A stretch of DNA of 13,987 nt, from positions 1-13,987 of the forward strand of contig CAIOSU010000032.1 of assembly GCA_903861055.1 (NCBI GenBank), in the 5' to 3' direction. This document shows, one piece after another, positions 1 through 6,194 of this stretch. Within the stretch, counting starts at the first letter, position 1; the number at the start of each line of letters is the position of its first letter. The DNA comes from an uncultured bacterium. GTDB lineage: Bacteria; Bacteroidota; Bacteroidia; Chitinophagales; CAIOSU01. The notes beneath the pieces are model-generated. The model saw nothing but the letters and a program-made list of their open reading frames with translations. It searched no databases and was not told the DNA's origin. The position numbers and the translations under genes were made by a program.

Positions 1-1
1 T

Positions 2-427
2 AAGTTGGCAAAGCACAAAAATGGCATGGCGAATGCCGGGGTTACTATTGCCAATTGGTACCTCAACGCCGGCAACTTTGCCTCGGCACATACTCAATTT
101 TTAAGTGTTTTAAAATTGTGCAAGGCTATTGATAATAAAGTGGCTGAAATAGCAGCATATAGGGGCCTAGGCGAAGCCTATGTAAAAATGGAAGCGTTTG
201 ATCAAGCGCATCAACATTTCGAGAAAGCGCAGGTTTTGGCCATGTCGGCCGGCGACGACCAAGAGCTTTGTGAGGTGTATATGGCGCAGGCAAAAGCATA
301 CATTGCCGAAAAGCGAATTGATTTGGCCTCAGGGAAGTATAAGTTAGGCATGGATCTTACCAAAAAACGTAAGCTTCCTTACACGCATGCAGTTTTTGAA
401 GACCTACATCGTAATCTTAACATTTAA
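2..427 (+). CDS. TPR-repeat protein, 3' part only (cut by window edge)
   Basis: The frame is open from the first complete codon of the window, so the gene begins outside it; a TTG at 5 is unlikely to be the true start. About 140 residues are visible. They form helix-turn-helix units typical of tetratricopeptide repeats: roughly residues 13-46 (NWYLNAGNFASAHTQFLSVL), 53-86 (YRGLGEAYVKMEAFDQAHQH) and 92-125 (YMAQAKAYIAEKRIDLASGK). TPRs are protein-protein interaction scaffolds; in Bacteroidota they are often joined to sensor kinases, cyclases or regulators, but no such domain is in view. The frame ends at a TAA (425-427). After two more in-frame stops a further TPR-like segment continues in the same frame, so this protein may be an interrupted version of a longer one. 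Function beyond TPR is unknown. Confidence 0.75.
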   Translation, partial: KLAKHKNGMANAGVTIANWYLNAGNFASAHTQFLSVLKLCKAIDNKVAEIAAYRGLGEAYVKMEAFDQAHQHFEKAQVLAMSAGDDQELCEVYMAQAKAYIAEKRIDLASGKYKLGMDLTKKRKLPYTHAVFEDLHRNLNI

Positions 428-475
428 TCGCAGCTCACAACTAGGTACTAAGCAACGATAACAAAGCATTCGTAA

Positions 476-667
476 TTGCAGAAACAATTGGAGAATGCAG
501 AGATTTATGCGAAGTTATACCTATGCTTGAGCAAAGCTTACCAAGGTCTCGGGTATAAGGTTCAATCGCTAGATGCGCTAAATAAAGGCTTGGCACTTGC
601 CGAAGCCGAAAAACTTATACCTTTCGTTTCGGAATTTGAGACATTACTTCAAAGTCAATTTTATTGA
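476..667 (+). pseudogene. TPR-like fragment downstream of, and in frame with, the first TPR gene
   Basis: A 63-codon open stretch has a TPR-like core (LCLSKAYQGLGYKVQSLDAL, then NKGLALAEAEKL). It contains no ATG and could only begin at TTG (476). It is in the same frame as the upstream TPR gene, separated by three in-frame TAA codons at 425, 449 and 473. The simplest reading is the C-terminal remnant of a once longer TPR protein whose middle was lost or replaced. A separately translated small protein is possible but less likely. It ends one base before the stop codon of the convergent lipoprotein gene, so the two genes meet tail to tail with no room for a separate terminator. Confidence 0.45.
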
Positions 668-668
668 A

Positions 669-1526
669 CTACTGGGCTAAATATTGGTAGCTGGTGGTCA
701 ATTCTTTTGCAAATAGGCTATAAGGTATCAATAAGTATTGCTCTCCTTCGCTGTAGCTAGCAACTTCATACGGGGCATAAATAAACAAAAGGCCCTCTGG
801 TAAAATACCAAATGTTTCGGGCAGGTAAAATACATCTTCTTTAAAAGTAAACCCAGCATCTGATAGGTTCATGCCCTCGGCAATGCCTTTTTGTTTCCTG
901 AATATTTGCTCACCAAGTGCAAATAGGTTGTAAGGTTCAGCTACAATATTATTTAGCTTTAAGTGGCTACCGGTCGATGCATCGAAGTTTTCTAGGTGGC
1001 TGGCATAATTGCCATGTGCCCCACCATTGAAAAAGAAAATCCAACCACCAAGGGTAAAAGTTTCTTTGGTAGTTGCTGCTGGCCATACGCTGTTTTCTTC
1101 GCTCCAACCGCGTATTTCTTCGCCCAAGGGTATGTCTTTTTTAGCTTCCCCAAAAAAGGTAGCGCCTATGCTATCTAAATCTTGTTCACGGGCTCCTGCT
1201 ATACCTGTGAGGTAGTACCAATTAAATGCCAACACGGAGTCGTGCAAGCGTTGGTTGGCTTCTGGGTTAAGGGTAAACCAGTGCCACGATATTTTACTAC
1301 AGGCTTCTTCTTCGCAGTTTTGTTCTTTTAGGGCCTTTTCGGCGTTTGTCCAGGCGTAGCCTGCCAATTCGCTGGGTTTCGGTATCGAATCTAGAACAGG
1401 CAAGCTGTCGGGTAGCGTAATGGTGGGTGCTGCGGCCCAATTTGCATCTTCGCTTTCGTTAGCCGAACCACACGATACCATAAATGCTGCAAAAGGCAAT
1501 GCTAGTAACCATAGGTAGCGGCTCAT
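669..1526 (-). CDS. Lipoprotein with DUF3298-like C-terminal domain
   Basis: This 285-residue protein starts at ATG 1526. A frame extension to 1592 exists but would put 22 poorly fitting residues before the signal peptide. Residues 1-19 form a lipoprotein signal: Arg3, a hydrophobic stretch, then MVSC with Cys19 as the probable lipidated residue. A Ser/Glu/Asp/Pro-rich linker follows. The C-terminal half (about 165-280) contains GGAHGNYASH and a tail of the form FYLPETFGILPEGLLFIYAP followed by LLIPYSLF. This resembles the DUF3298/RsiV-type domain found in periplasmic or outer-membrane-anchored proteins of Bacteroidota. The substrate is unknown; some DUF3298 proteins bind lysozyme or peptidoglycan-related ligands, but nothing here proves that. 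It lies downstream of a terminator, so it probably has its own promoter, though only a one-mismatch -7 box is visible. The lipoprotein call is firm; the domain call is moderate. Confidence 0.75.
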   Translation of the reverse strand: MSRYLWLLALPFAAFMVSCGSANESEDANWAAAPTITLPDSLPVLDSIPKPSELAGYAWTNAEKALKEQNCEEEACSKISWHWFTLNPEANQRLHDSVLAFNWYYLTGIAGAREQDLDSIGATFFGEAKKDIPLGEEIRGWSEENSVWPAATTKETFTLGGWIFFFNGGAHGNYASHLENFDASTGSHLKLNNIVAEPYNLFALGEQIFRKQKGIAEGMNLSDAGFTFKEDVFYLPETFGILPEGLLFIYAPYEVASYSEGEQYLLIPYSLFAKELTTSYQYLAQ

Positions 1527-1568
1527 GGGCTTTAATTTGTTTGTAAAGTAACAAAATAACTGGCAGCC

Positions 1569-1608
1569 TAAATAAAAAGAGGCGGCTCGCAAATGTGGGC
1601 CGCCTCTT
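1569..1608 (-). terminator. Rho-independent terminator after the DUF4476 gene
   Basis: A perfect 10-bp stem (1577-1586 with 1599-1608; arm AAGAGGCGGC) closes a 12-nt loop. On the minus strand it is followed directly by a T-rich run (CTTTTTATTT). It lies 19 bp beyond the stop codon of the 1627-2592 gene and 50 bp before the lipoprotein start, so it insulates the two co-oriented genes. Confidence 0.9.
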
Positions 1609-1626
1609 GAAAACTTAAGGAAAGGC

Positions 1627-2592
1627 TTATTGCCCTGTAATATATTCGTTCAACTCATCAACCGATGAAGAGAAGGTAAAGGCATCGTTTACTTTGTAGT
1701 AGTTTCCCAAATCGAAGGTGCGGCCGTAAGCAAATTTGGCAAAATCTAGACGGGTTTCTTCAAAACTGAAAATAAGCATAATGTCTCTCACCTGAGCGCT
1801 GGTTAGGCAATTGCTGGTGAAAATCTGTTTTGCAATTTTCAATTGGGTATCGCTAAAACTTTGATTTTTAATACTGGCTTTAGCGCCTTCAAAGTCTCCA
1901 GGGCTCATAGGCCAAGGGCAACCAATTGGGCCATTGTAGCCGGGCATGATGTAGTGGTCGTTGTTGGGCACTGGCACTGGTGCTGGGGTTGGGGTTACTG
2001 GTGTACCAGTAGTAGTGGTGGTGGTAGTGGTGGTTATAGAGGTATTCTCTTCATAAAATACCCCTGTACCATCATTTATATTCACATTCATGCCGAAACC
2101 CGGTACGCCAACACCCACGTTTACATTTACGCCACCAGGAGCGGGGGTAGAGCCTACCGTGGTAGTGGTGGTAGATATAGTAGTGCTGGTAACAGGTGCC
2201 GGTGCTGGTGTGGTGTGGTAAGTTATTACCGTAGTAGCTGGCGGCGTTGGCGGTGCTTGTGCAATAGGCACTTGCCCCATCCATTTTACAACATATTGGC
2301 CGTTCTTATCCTTCCTAACGTTATACGTTAACTCCGATGTTTCTTCAGGTACTGGCAAGGTTTTGTCCACTTCGCCAAGGGCTTTATCCGCAAAAATGAT
2401 TTTCACCTTCAATAACATGGCGTTCACGTTCTGAACCTTCACGTTGGTTTGTGGCGTTTCATTTTGGCGGATGCCATTGATGATTACGAAAAACTGTTCT
2501 CCTTGCTCGGCAAAGAAAATGTAGTTGCTGCCTTGGGCAGATGCACTTATTGCGTAAAAAGCTACTATTAGAGTAAAAATTACTTTTTTCAT
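1627..2592 (-). CDS. Secreted DUF4476-family protein with Thr/Pro-rich linker
   Basis: This 321-residue protein has a clear signal peptide at 1-20 (MKKVIFTLIVAFYAISASAQ). Three parts follow. An N-terminal domain at about 21-108 looks beta-rich. A low-complexity linker at about 110-215 is made of Thr, Pro, Val and Gly runs, including nine consecutive threonines. A compact C-terminal domain at about 225-318 has the pattern CPWPMSPGDFEGAKASI, SFSDTQLKIAKQI, CLTSAQVRDIM and FDLGNYYKVNDAF. That is the DUF4476 pattern, a helical domain of unknown function common in Bacteroidota secreted proteins. Two Cys residues, one near the start of this domain and one in NCLTS, could pair outside the cytoplasm. 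The gene ends in a strong terminator and no clear promoter was found upstream. Role unknown; envelope or surface location is inferred from the signal peptide. Confidence 0.8.
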   Translation of the reverse strand: MKKVIFTLIVAFYAISASAQGSNYIFFAEQGEQFFVIINGIRQNETPQTNVKVQNVNAMLLKVKIIFADKALGEVDKTLPVPEETSELTYNVRKDKNGQYVVKWMGQVPIAQAPPTPPATTVITYHTTPAPAPVTSTTISTTTTTVGSTPAPGGVNVNVGVGVPGFGMNVNINDGTGVFYEENTSITTTTTTTTTGTPVTPTPAPVPVPNNDHYIMPGYNGPIGCPWPMSPGDFEGAKASIKNQSFSDTQLKIAKQIFTSNCLTSAQVRDIMLIFSFEETRLDFAKFAYGRTFDLGNYYKVNDAFTFSSSVDELNEYITGQ

Positions 2593-2742
2593 TTAGTTTA
2601 GATTATGGTTATTTAATGGTTTATCGGTTAAGAGGTTAATCTGTTATTGGTTAAAAGTATTGTTATAAAAGCCTGTTGGTTTTGCTATCCAATCCCTCTT
2701 ACCAATAACTAGTTAACGAGTAACTAATCAACCACACACCAA
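2593..2742. repeat. GGTTA-rich degenerate repeat tract between two minus-strand genes
   Basis: The left half (about 2606-2655) repeats the word GGTTA or GGTTTA five times at irregular spacing. The right half (about 2700-2732) is rich in the complementary-looking words TAACTA, TTAAC and ACCAATAA. TTATTGGT (2644-2651) and ACCAATAA (2701-2708) form an 8-bp inverted repeat with a 49-bp loop. There is no coding potential and no clear promoter or terminator. It looks like low-complexity intergenic DNA. Confidence 0.4.
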
Positions 2743-3882
2743 CTATCGAAGAATATCACGTGATATTACAATGCGCTGCACCTCGGAGGTACCCTCATAT
2801 ATCTGCGTAATCTTAGCATCACGCATCAAGCGCTCTACATGATACTCCTTCACATAACCATACCCCCCATGAATTTGCACGGCTTCTACCGTAACCCACA
2901 TCGCTACTTCGCTGGCTACTACCTTCGCCTGTGCGGCAGCTCTTTGGTAATCCATGCCTTGGTCTTTCATCCAAGCAGCTTTATATATCAGCAACCTTGC
3001 TGTTTCAATTTTAGTAGCCATATCGGCCAGTTTAAATTGAATTATTTGGTGCTGAGCAATTTCCTTGCCAAATGCTTTGCGCTGTTTGCTGTATGCCAAT
3101 GCCAATTCGTAGGCACCGCTTGCTATACCCAATGCTTGGCTGGCAATACCAATGCGGCCACCATCCAAAGTTTTCATGGCAAATTTAAAACCAAAACCAT
3201 CCTCGCCAATGCGGTCTTCCTTTGGTACCACTACATCTTGGAACATGATGGAGTGCGTGTCGCTGCTACGGATGCCCAGCTTGTTTTCCTTCACACCACG
3301 GCTTACACCGGGTGCATTCGCATCCACAATCAATACATTTATACCACGGTGGCCCTTCTCTCTATCTGTCTGTGCTATGACCAAATAAATAGACGCTTTG
3401 CCCCCATTCGTTATCCAGTTTTTTGTACCATTTACCAGGTAGTGGTCGCCCATATCAATGGCGGTGGTACGCTGGCTGGTGGCATCGCTGCCAGCTTCAG
3501 GCTCGCTTAGGCAAAAGGCGCCCAATACATCCCCTTTGGCCAATGGCACCAAGTACTTCTGCTTTTGCGCTTCGGTGCCGTAATGCTCCAAGCCCCAGCA
3601 AACCAATGAGTTGTTTACCGACATAATTACCGAGCTGCTCGCATCCACTTTGCTTATTTCTTCCATAGCTAGTACATAGCTAATGGTATCCAAGCCACTG
3701 CCGCCGTATTCGGGGGCGGTCATCATACCCAAAAAGCCTAGTTCGGCCATTTGTTTTACTTGGTCGGTAGGGTAAGCTTGGGTTTCGTCGCGTTCAATTA
3801 CGCCGGGCTTGCAATCGTTTTGGGCAAAATCGCGCGCGGCTTTTTGAATCATCAAGTGTTCTTCGGACAGCTGAAATAGCAT
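2743..3882 (-). CDS. Acyl-CoA dehydrogenase (short/medium-chain, butyryl-CoA type)
   Basis: This FAD-dependent enzyme introduces a trans-2 double bond into an acyl-CoA, the first step of a beta-oxidation cycle, and passes electrons to ETF. I chose ATG 3882 (379 residues) because MLFQLSEEHLMIQKAARDFA is the usual N-terminus of the family; the frame runs back to 3936 but those 18 residues do not fit. The family signatures are present: FCLSEPEAGSDA (about 123-134) and IHGGYGYVKEYHVERLMRDA near the C-terminus. Glu363 in IYEGTSE is the expected catalytic base, at the MCAD Glu376 position. The gene lies downstream of paaD in the same direction, with a promoter-like TATTTTTG between them. It could act in the lower, beta-oxidation-like part of phenylacetate breakdown or in general fatty or branched-chain acid oxidation. 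Substrate chain length cannot be read from sequence. Confidence 0.92.
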   Translation of the reverse strand: MLFQLSEEHLMIQKAARDFAQNDCKPGVIERDETQAYPTDQVKQMAELGFLGMMTAPEYGGSGLDTISYVLAMEEISKVDASSSVIMSVNNSLVCWGLEHYGTEAQKQKYLVPLAKGDVLGAFCLSEPEAGSDATSQRTTAIDMGDHYLVNGTKNWITNGGKASIYLVIAQTDREKGHRGINVLIVDANAPGVSRGVKENKLGIRSSDTHSIMFQDVVVPKEDRIGEDGFGFKFAMKTLDGGRIGIASQALGIASGAYELALAYSKQRKAFGKEIAQHQIIQFKLADMATKIETARLLIYKAAWMKDQGMDYQRAAAQAKVVASEVAMWVTVEAVQIHGGYGYVKEYHVERLMRDAKITQIYEGTSEVQRIVISRDILR

Positions 3883-3933
3883 GGTATAGGTAGAGTTTAT
3901 ATGACGATAAAGGGATTTACCTTTATTAAGTAA

Positions 3934-3941
3934 CAAAAATA
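3934..3941 (-). promoter_or_regulatory. Candidate -7 element for the acyl-CoA dehydrogenase
   Basis: The minus-strand word TATTTTTG matches the Bacteroidota -7 consensus TAnnTTTG, 51 bp before the ATG at 3882. No good -33 TTG lies at the usual 19-21 bp spacing, so this is a moderate call. It suggests that the gene can be transcribed separately from paaABCD. Confidence 0.4.
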
Positions 3942-3994
3942 CCTAAAATGCGGTTTAGTTGGTAGGGAAAGTTTTTTTGGCGGCTATAATCCAT

Positions 3995-4486
3995 TCACAC
4001 CGCCTTAAACTGCTCAAAGCCCTCGCCGCAAGTGTTGCACTTGAACATGGCGCGGCAAAGGGTTGGGCCGAAGGGGGAAAGCAGGGTAGTGTTGGTGCCG
4101 AAGCAGTTGGGGCACTGGGCATGTTCTAGGTCTGCCATGTTGATGGTGCCGCAGTGGCGTTTGGGGGGAGATAGTCGGAAATCTTTAAGTTGCTGCAAGC
4201 CGCGCTCGCTTACCATATTCGAGTTCCAAGGTATGGTATAATCAACCACCACCTCTACGGTATCAAAGCCGAGGGCTTCAACGGCCTTTTGCACTTCGTT
4301 TTGCATGTGCTTAATGGCTGGGCAGCCCACGAATGTAGGGGTCATGGTAACTTTAGCCTCGCCTGAGGCGAGGCCTTCGCCCACTTCAATTTTGGTAATA
4401 ATACCCAAATCCACCACCGAGATCACCGGTATCTCGGGGTCTTTCACCTCTTGGAGGGCAACTAGTATTTGGGCTTTAGTTTTCAA
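3995..4486 (-). CDS. paaD: PaaD, maturation factor of phenylacetyl-CoA epoxidase
   Basis: This 163-residue protein is close to the usual PaaD length. The N-terminal half is a MIP18/DUF59 domain (KDPEIPVISVVDLGIITKIE, then TPTFVGCPAI with Cys55). The C-terminal half has a Cys cluster: CPNC (125/128), Cys144 and CNTC (150/153), a likely zinc or iron-sulfur site. PaaD is thought to help assemble metal centres of the PaaABCE epoxidase. The start must be TTG 4486: the frame is closed by TGA at 4496-4498 and no ATG lies between, while MKTKAQILVALQEVKDPEIP matches the family N-terminus. A short interspersed repeat abuts this TTG. Residues 38-44 (GLASGEA) are encoded by a perfect palindrome that may be an insertion. 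It is followed by an acyl-CoA dehydrogenase gene where paaE would often be. Confidence 0.9.
   Translation of the reverse strand: MKTKAQILVALQEVKDPEIPVISVVDLGIITKIEVGEGLASGEAKVTMTPTFVGCPAIKHMQNEVQKAVEALGFDTVEVVVDYTIPWNSNMVSERGLQQLKDFRLSPPKRHCGTINMADLEHAQCPNCFGTNTTLLSPFGPTLCRAMFKCNTCGEGFEQFKAV
4356..4374. repeat. Perfect palindrome inside the paaD coding sequence
   Basis: GCCTCGCC and GGCGAGGC are separated by 3 nt, giving an 8-bp perfect stem. It encodes part of GEGLASGEAK in PaaD, at a place where the loop between two strands would tolerate extra residues. The core CCTCGC-N5-GCGAGG also occurs at 13211-13227, outside any gene. Confidence 0.6.
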
Positions 4487-4490
4487 GTAT

Positions 4491-4523
4491 CTGAATCAGT
4501 CCTTCGGCTACGCTCAGGATGAC
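4491..4523. repeat. Short interspersed repeat of the GTCATCCTGAGCG type, next to the paaD start
   Basis: Read on the minus strand, the element begins GTCATCCTGAGCGTAGCCGA and continues AGGACTGATTCAG. From memory this is a sequence type that recurs in intergenic regions of many Bacteroidota genomes; I cannot verify copy number here. It has an imperfect TCCT/AGGA hairpin and ends four bases before the TTG start of paaD. Confidence 0.5.
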
Positions 4524-4549
4524 ATTTATTTAGAGAATTAAAGAATGAT

Positions 4550-4584
4550 AATTAGCACATCAGCACATTTTCAAATTAGCACAT
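4550..4584. repeat. Direct repeats AATTAGCACAT in the paaC-paaD gap
   Basis: AATTAGCACAT occurs at 4550-4560 and 4574-4584, with a related CAGCACATT at 4561-4569. They lie between the paaC stop and the interspersed repeat. No regulatory role can be shown. Confidence 0.5.
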
Positions 4585-4590
4585 TGAAAT

Positions 4591-5337
4591 TTACCATTCC
4601 GCCTCTGGGTCAATACTAAACACCTCGGTCATTTCTTTTAGCAGCGGTGCTAAGTATTCGGTGTGGTAACCTTTTCGGCCGCCGAAGGTAGCTTCCGCGT
4701 TTACGGGCAACTTTAACCCAGCCGTTTCCAATACGGGCAAAATGCTCGCCAGCCAACGCTCTTGCAATACGACCATTCCTTCGAAATAACCATATTGCAC
4801 CAGTTCTTGTTCCCCTTCCAGAGGTTCAAAGGTGCCAAGTGCCAATGGGTATGCATAGTTCAATGCCGATTGCATGCGGGCTTTGCTTTCTTCGGAGCCA
4901 TTACCTAGCTTCTTTAGCCAAGTATCGGCATGTAGCACATGGTATTTCAGCTCGCCACGAACTTTAACTGCCAATTGTGCCAATGCTGGGTATGCCGAAG
5001 TAGTGAGCATGCTAAACAACTCATACATGGCATGATCGAACAAAAAGTGGCGCACGAGGCTAAAGTCGTATTCGCCAATAGGGTACTCCACCAGCTGGCA
5101 GCACTTAAATTCCGTTTCGGTGCGCGCAAAAGCTACCTTATCTGGGTGGCCTTCGCCCATATCCGTGTGTAGTAGTTGATATAGCTGGTATGCCAATCCA
5201 ACTTTATCCTGAGCCATGGATGAGAAGGCAATATCTTCTTCCAACACCGGCCCCAGGCCCGTCCATTCACTGTTTCGGTGGCCAAGGATTAGGTTGTCGT
5301 CGGCGATGGTGTAGAGGAAATTTTTTAGGCTTTGCAT
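4591..5337 (-). CDS. paaC: PaaC, structural subunit of phenylacetyl-CoA epoxidase
   Basis: This 248-residue protein has the same length as E. coli PaaC. It begins MQSLKNFLYTIADDNLILGH and contains the typical N-terminal block HRNSEWTGLGPVLEEDIAFS followed by QDKVGLAYQLYQLL and EYDFSLVRHFLFDHAMYELF. PaaC is a ferritin-like helical protein that pairs with the catalytic PaaA in the multicomponent oxygenase converting phenylacetyl-CoA to its ring 1,2-epoxide. It supports the complex rather than holding a working diiron centre. The ATG at 5337 is preceded by an A/T-only repeat instead of a Shine-Dalgarno sequence. The gene is separated from paaB by an inserted four-helix-bundle gene, which is not usual for this operon. 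It probably shares the transcript that starts upstream of paaA. Confidence 0.93.
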   Translation of the reverse strand: MQSLKNFLYTIADDNLILGHRNSEWTGLGPVLEEDIAFSSMAQDKVGLAYQLYQLLHTDMGEGHPDKVAFARTETEFKCCQLVEYPIGEYDFSLVRHFLFDHAMYELFSMLTTSAYPALAQLAVKVRGELKYHVLHADTWLKKLGNGSEESKARMQSALNYAYPLALGTFEPLEGEQELVQYGYFEGMVVLQERWLASILPVLETAGLKLPVNAEATFGGRKGYHTEYLAPLLKEMTEVFSIDPEAEW

Positions 5338-5340
5338 TCA

Positions 5341-5371
5341 ATTGAAAATTTAAAATTCAAAATTTAAAATT
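5341..5371. repeat. Left A/T inverted repeat of the four-helix-bundle cassette
   Basis: This block is made only of A, T and two C/G positions. Its 5352-5371 part (AAAATTCAAAATTTAAAATT) is an exact 20-bp inverted match to 5774-5793 on the other side of the S23 gene. The S23 stop codon (5370-5372) lies inside it. The block ends 4 bp before the paaC ATG, so it also forms the paaC translation leader. Confidence 0.75.
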
Positions 5372-5765
5372 ATTTTTCCCGTGTTTTGGTAGTCGTATAC
5401 TTATGCTCCTGCAAATACTTTATGAAACCACTAATTTGACGGGACATTTCTAATAATTCCTTTTTGTATGCTTCATATATTTCCCTCTCTATAAGTTCGG
5501 CAGAAAAGGCAATATACAGTTGACTTCGAAGTTCTCCTGCAGAACCTTTTGAATACTTTAGAAAGCGGATAAACTCTTTATTGTTGTTGTACTCAAAACC
5601 TTCGGCAATATTACTTGATATGGAAAGAGCGGAACGTCTTATTTGATCTCTAATGCCGAAATCTTTACTTAGCGGACCGGTCATTGATATTTTGATAATT
5701 GAGACACTAATTGCTGCAGCATCTTTCCATATTTTCAAGTCTTCAAAATGCTCAATTTTCGCCAC
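5370..5765 (-). CDS. Four-helix-bundle protein (23S rRNA-intervening-sequence/S23 family)
   Basis: This 131-residue protein begins MAKIEHFEDLKIWKDAAAIS and carries the family signature RDQIRRSALSISSNIAEGFE (39-58) and FIRFLKYSKGSAGELRSQL (66-83). The family was first seen in insertions within 23S rRNA genes, is widespread as stand-alone genes in Bacteroidota, and is related to the accessory protein Avd of diversity-generating retroelements. The proteins form small helical oligomers that bind nucleic acid; the biological role of stand-alone copies is unsettled. The start is GTG 5765; no ATG gives the canonical N-terminus. The gene sits between paaB and paaC, bounded on both sides by an inverted A/T repeat that contains the paaB stop, the S23 stop and the paaC leader. 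No reverse transcriptase or repeat pair suggests a DGR here. A role in phenylacetate metabolism is unlikely. Confidence 0.9.
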   Translation of the reverse strand: MAKIEHFEDLKIWKDAAAISVSIIKISMTGPLSKDFGIRDQIRRSALSISSNIAEGFEYNNNKEFIRFLKYSKGSAGELRSQLYIAFSAELIEREIYEAYKKELLEMSRQISGFIKYLQEHKYTTTKTREK

Positions 5766-5773
5766 CCAAAACC

Positions 5774-5804
5774 AATTTTAAATTTTGAATTTTCAATTTT
5801 AAAT
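5774..5804. repeat. Right A/T inverted repeat of the four-helix-bundle cassette
   Basis: The reverse complement of 5774-5793 is identical to 5352-5371 (20 bp). The block begins 8 bp upstream of the S23 GTG start and contains the stop codon of paaB (5799-5801). Confidence 0.75.
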
Positions 5805-6176
5805 CTTTTTCTCCCGCTCCTGATACGCCTGTATCCTATCTCTCACTTTATACATGCCTGCTTCTCGGTGCTGCTTATCGGGGGTGGTGGTAAACATATC
5901 CTCATCGGCTAGTGGAAAGGCGAAAATGTCGGTGGTTTTTACTACCCACATGTTTACGCACTTGCCGCGGCGCGCATATTGCTCTTTAGCAAATACCAAA
6001 GCAATTTCTTGGTCGGGTGCGTGCACGCTTCCTACATGTTGGTGGAACTTGCCCCGTTTTTCTTGCAAAAACACTTCAAACGTTCCCCAGTATTCATCGG
6101 GCTTTACAATACTTTCGCCTTGAGGAAGCTCCAGACGGGCGATACGTGGGTCGAGAGATTTATTTTGGTCGCTCAT
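5799..6176 (-). CDS. paaB: PaaB, subunit of phenylacetyl-CoA epoxidase
   Basis: I chose ATG 6176 (125 residues, MSDQNKSLDP); the open frame reaches a TTG at 6200 but the added residues lie over a repeat. The PaaB core is clear: FEVFLQEKRGKFHQHVGSVH, then FAKEQYARRGKCVNMWVV, matching the small-subunit pattern of a HVGSVHA block followed by an ARRG-x(5)-WVV block. PaaB is a small protein that bridges PaaA/PaaC units in the epoxidase. This copy is longer than the roughly 95-residue E. coli protein, with about 25 extra residues at the N-terminus. It lies 136 bp downstream of paaA, a wide gap for genes of one complex, and that gap is filled by a palindrome and an A/T repeat. Its stop codon is inside the right repeat of the S23 cassette. 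Confidence 0.92.
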   Translation of the reverse strand: MSDQNKSLDPRIARLELPQGESIVKPDEYWGTFEVFLQEKRGKFHQHVGSVHAPDQEIALVFAKEQYARRGKCVNMWVVKTTDIFAFPLADEDMFTTTPDKQHREAGMYKVRDRIQAYQEREKKI

Positions 6177-6194
6177 GGCGGGAATGGATTGAGT

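Noticed and set aside
1843..2331. 162-codon frame on the plus strand inside the DUF4476 gene
   Set aside because: It is the opposite strand of the Thr-rich repeat region (Gly/Trp/Tyr/Val-rich translation), a by-product of low-complexity codons.
3883..3936. N-terminal extension of the acyl-CoA dehydrogenase frame to 3936
   Set aside because: The added residues do not match the family, and the extension starts within the promoter-like TATTTTTG. ATG 3882 gives the standard N-terminus.
3943..3958. CTAAA-N6-TTTAG before the acyl-CoA dehydrogenase as a third PaaR operator
   Set aside because: The arm spacing is 16 bp overall instead of 14 and the central AACG/CGTT bases are missing. Chance in A/T-rich DNA is likely.
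3976..4006. GGCGG/CCGCC stem at the end of paaD as a terminator
   Set aside because: In the paaD direction the stem is followed by seven A, not T, and the loop is about 18 nt. It does not have the form of a minus-strand terminator.
5370..5765. Diversity-generating retroelement suggested by the Avd-related S23 protein
   Set aside because: No reverse transcriptase, template repeat or variable repeat is found in the window. The protein is the stand-alone S23 type.
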